DNA of 35,612 nucleotides from Methylovulum sp. (lineage in GTDB: Bacteria > Pseudomonadota > Gammaproteobacteria > Methylococcales > Methylomonadaceae). The stretch covers positions 1-35,612 of the forward strand of contig JAUYEP010000127.1 of NCBI GenBank assembly GCA_030689765.1, in the 5' to 3' direction. A program made the translations under genes and the position numbers. Below, one piece after another: positions 34,857 through 35,612 of the stretch; within the stretch, counting starts at the first letter, position 1, and each line of letters begins with the position of its first letter. Under the pieces are notes generated by a model. The model was not told the origin of the DNA. It was given only the letters and a program-made list of their open reading frames with translations, and made no database searches.

Positions 34857-35597
34857 TTATTTAAACCCCTTTAATTTTAAATAAATATCTTCTATCAATT
34901 GCTTTTTTGAATATATGTTATTAAGCATCCAGACAATTTTATTCGGATCATCTTCATACTCATGCGCTAAATCATTTCTTATTTGACGCAATATTTTCCA
35001 ATCTTCCGCGCTTTGTATTAATTGCAGCTTTTCTAATTTGTTTAAAATATCAATAAAAGATAATTTTTCTGTATTCTCCTCATATTGACTAATAATCAAT
35101 TTAAACAGCTTCTCGCCCATTGCATCCTGAAGTTTCGAAAAACGATACAAATATTGATCAATGTCCTGAATCTCGTCCTTTGACAGTTGTTGATATTTTT
35201 CTGGATTAAGCAACATAAACGATTGCATATCCTGATAGGCGTCATTCATTCTAAGTAAATGCTTGTCACATTCATTGAATACTTTTTGTATTCTTAGGTA
35301 CTCTATATTCAATTCAATACCCTCTTGTAGGGCGGTTTTCTCAATTAATCGGGTGGAATCTATTGCAAATACAATATCAATTTTTTGTTCTCCAATCATT
35401 CCTCCTAGTTTGACTAGAAATCTTAATTCCTTCTGATAGAGATCTTCTGTATTTTCGGGAATAATATATAAATCTATATCCCCTCCTTTCTTACAGTTAT
35501 CTATCCTGCTGCCAAACAAATAAACGCGTGCCCCACTCCCGAAAAACGATTTTGTATTTGTAACAATAGATGTAATTTCAAATTCTGTCAGGCGCAT
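34857..35597 (-). CDS. Single-chain MNT nucleotidyltransferase plus HEPN protein
   Basis: The 246-residue protein joins two modules usually encoded by separate genes. Residues 20-90 form a minimal nucleotidyltransferase: FGSRIDNCKKGGDIDLYI gives Gly29-Ser30 and Asp40/Asp42, and QKIDIVFA gives the third acid, Asp74. Residues of about 115-240 are helical and end with the HEPN motif RNDLAHEY (Arg207, His212, Tyr214; R-x4-H-x-Y). In MntA/HepT toxin-antitoxin pairs the MNT enzyme AMPylates the HEPN RNase near this motif. In one chain the control would be intramolecular (inference). It is 50 bases from hddA on the same strand; no link to polysaccharide synthesis is apparent. A pure nucleotide-transferase role remains possible. 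Confidence 0.8.
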   Translation of the reverse strand: MRLTEFEITSIVTNTKSFFGSGARVYLFGSRIDNCKKGGDIDLYIIPENTEDLYQKELRFLVKLGGMIGEQKIDIVFAIDSTRLIEKTALQEGIELNIEYLRIQKVFNECDKHLLRMNDAYQDMQSFMLLNPEKYQQLSKDEIQDIDQYLYRFSKLQDAMGEKLFKLIISQYEENTEKLSFIDILNKLEKLQLIQSAEDWKILRQIRNDLAHEYEDDPNKIVWMLNNIYSKKQLIEDIYLKLKGFK

Positions 35598-35612
35598 GAT
35601 ATAAAAAATACG

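Overview
The window looks like chromosomal DNA of a gammaproteobacterium, probably a methanotroph of the Methylococcales. That placement is inference. It rests on AT-leaning codon use and on several genes matching families tied to the exosortase A (XrtA/EpsH) exopolysaccharide system. Recognised by memory of family sequences are exosortase-associated hydrolase 2 (TIGR03101 type), the exosortase A-associated O-glycosylation ligase (TIGR03097 type) and the PEP-CTERM/EpsH1-associated sugar transferase (TIGR03088 type). No exosortase, PEP-CTERM target, initiating sugar-phosphate transferase, Wza/Wzc exporter or chain-length regulator lies in the window, so this is part of a larger or split locus. 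No tRNA, rRNA or CRISPR array was seen.

Layout. Positions 1-2142 are a decayed mobile or accessory zone: the N-terminal part of a DUF6398 gene running off the left edge, a repeat-rich stretch with a 67-bp palindrome, a frameshifted DUF3150 remnant, a GC-rich truncated IS481-type transposase, and the first codons of a DUF1640-like gene. A secreted TPR protein follows (2336-4036), then a gene-poor stretch with strong inverted repeats. A leftward operon (7091 to 4638) encodes a GNAT/FemAB-like transferase, an acyl carrier protein and a hydrolase-like protein.

From 7285 to 19326 the genes run mostly rightward. They are a 1472-residue protein joining an O-antigen ligase/polymerase-like membrane domain to long parallel beta-helix domains; an ATP-grasp plus low-molecular-weight phosphatase fusion; a WalW-like polysaccharide deacetylase; and four family-2 glycosyltransferases, two of them tandem paralogues. 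A sulfotransferase-like gene sits in opposite orientation at 11714-12436. A repeat-bearing convergent gap (19327-19831) separates this arm from the leftward arm.

The leftward arm (35597 to 19832) contains, in transcription order: an MNT-HEPN single-chain protein; hddA, gmhA and hddC for GDP-D-glycero-alpha-D-manno-heptose; two GT4 glycosyltransferases; a DUF29 protein; the TIGR03088-like GT; an OafA-type acyltransferase; a translationally coupled 29-residue membrane peptide; the exosortase-type O-ligase; two GT2 enzymes; two methyltransferases; and a Wzx-type flippase.

Together the genes describe building, modifying, flipping and joining a heptose-containing surface polysaccharide. Modifications include acylation, possible sulfation, methylation and deacetylation. 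The most unusual items are the membrane ligase/beta-helix fusion, the ATP-grasp/phosphatase fusion, the coupled 29-residue peptide, and the fused MNT-HEPN protein.
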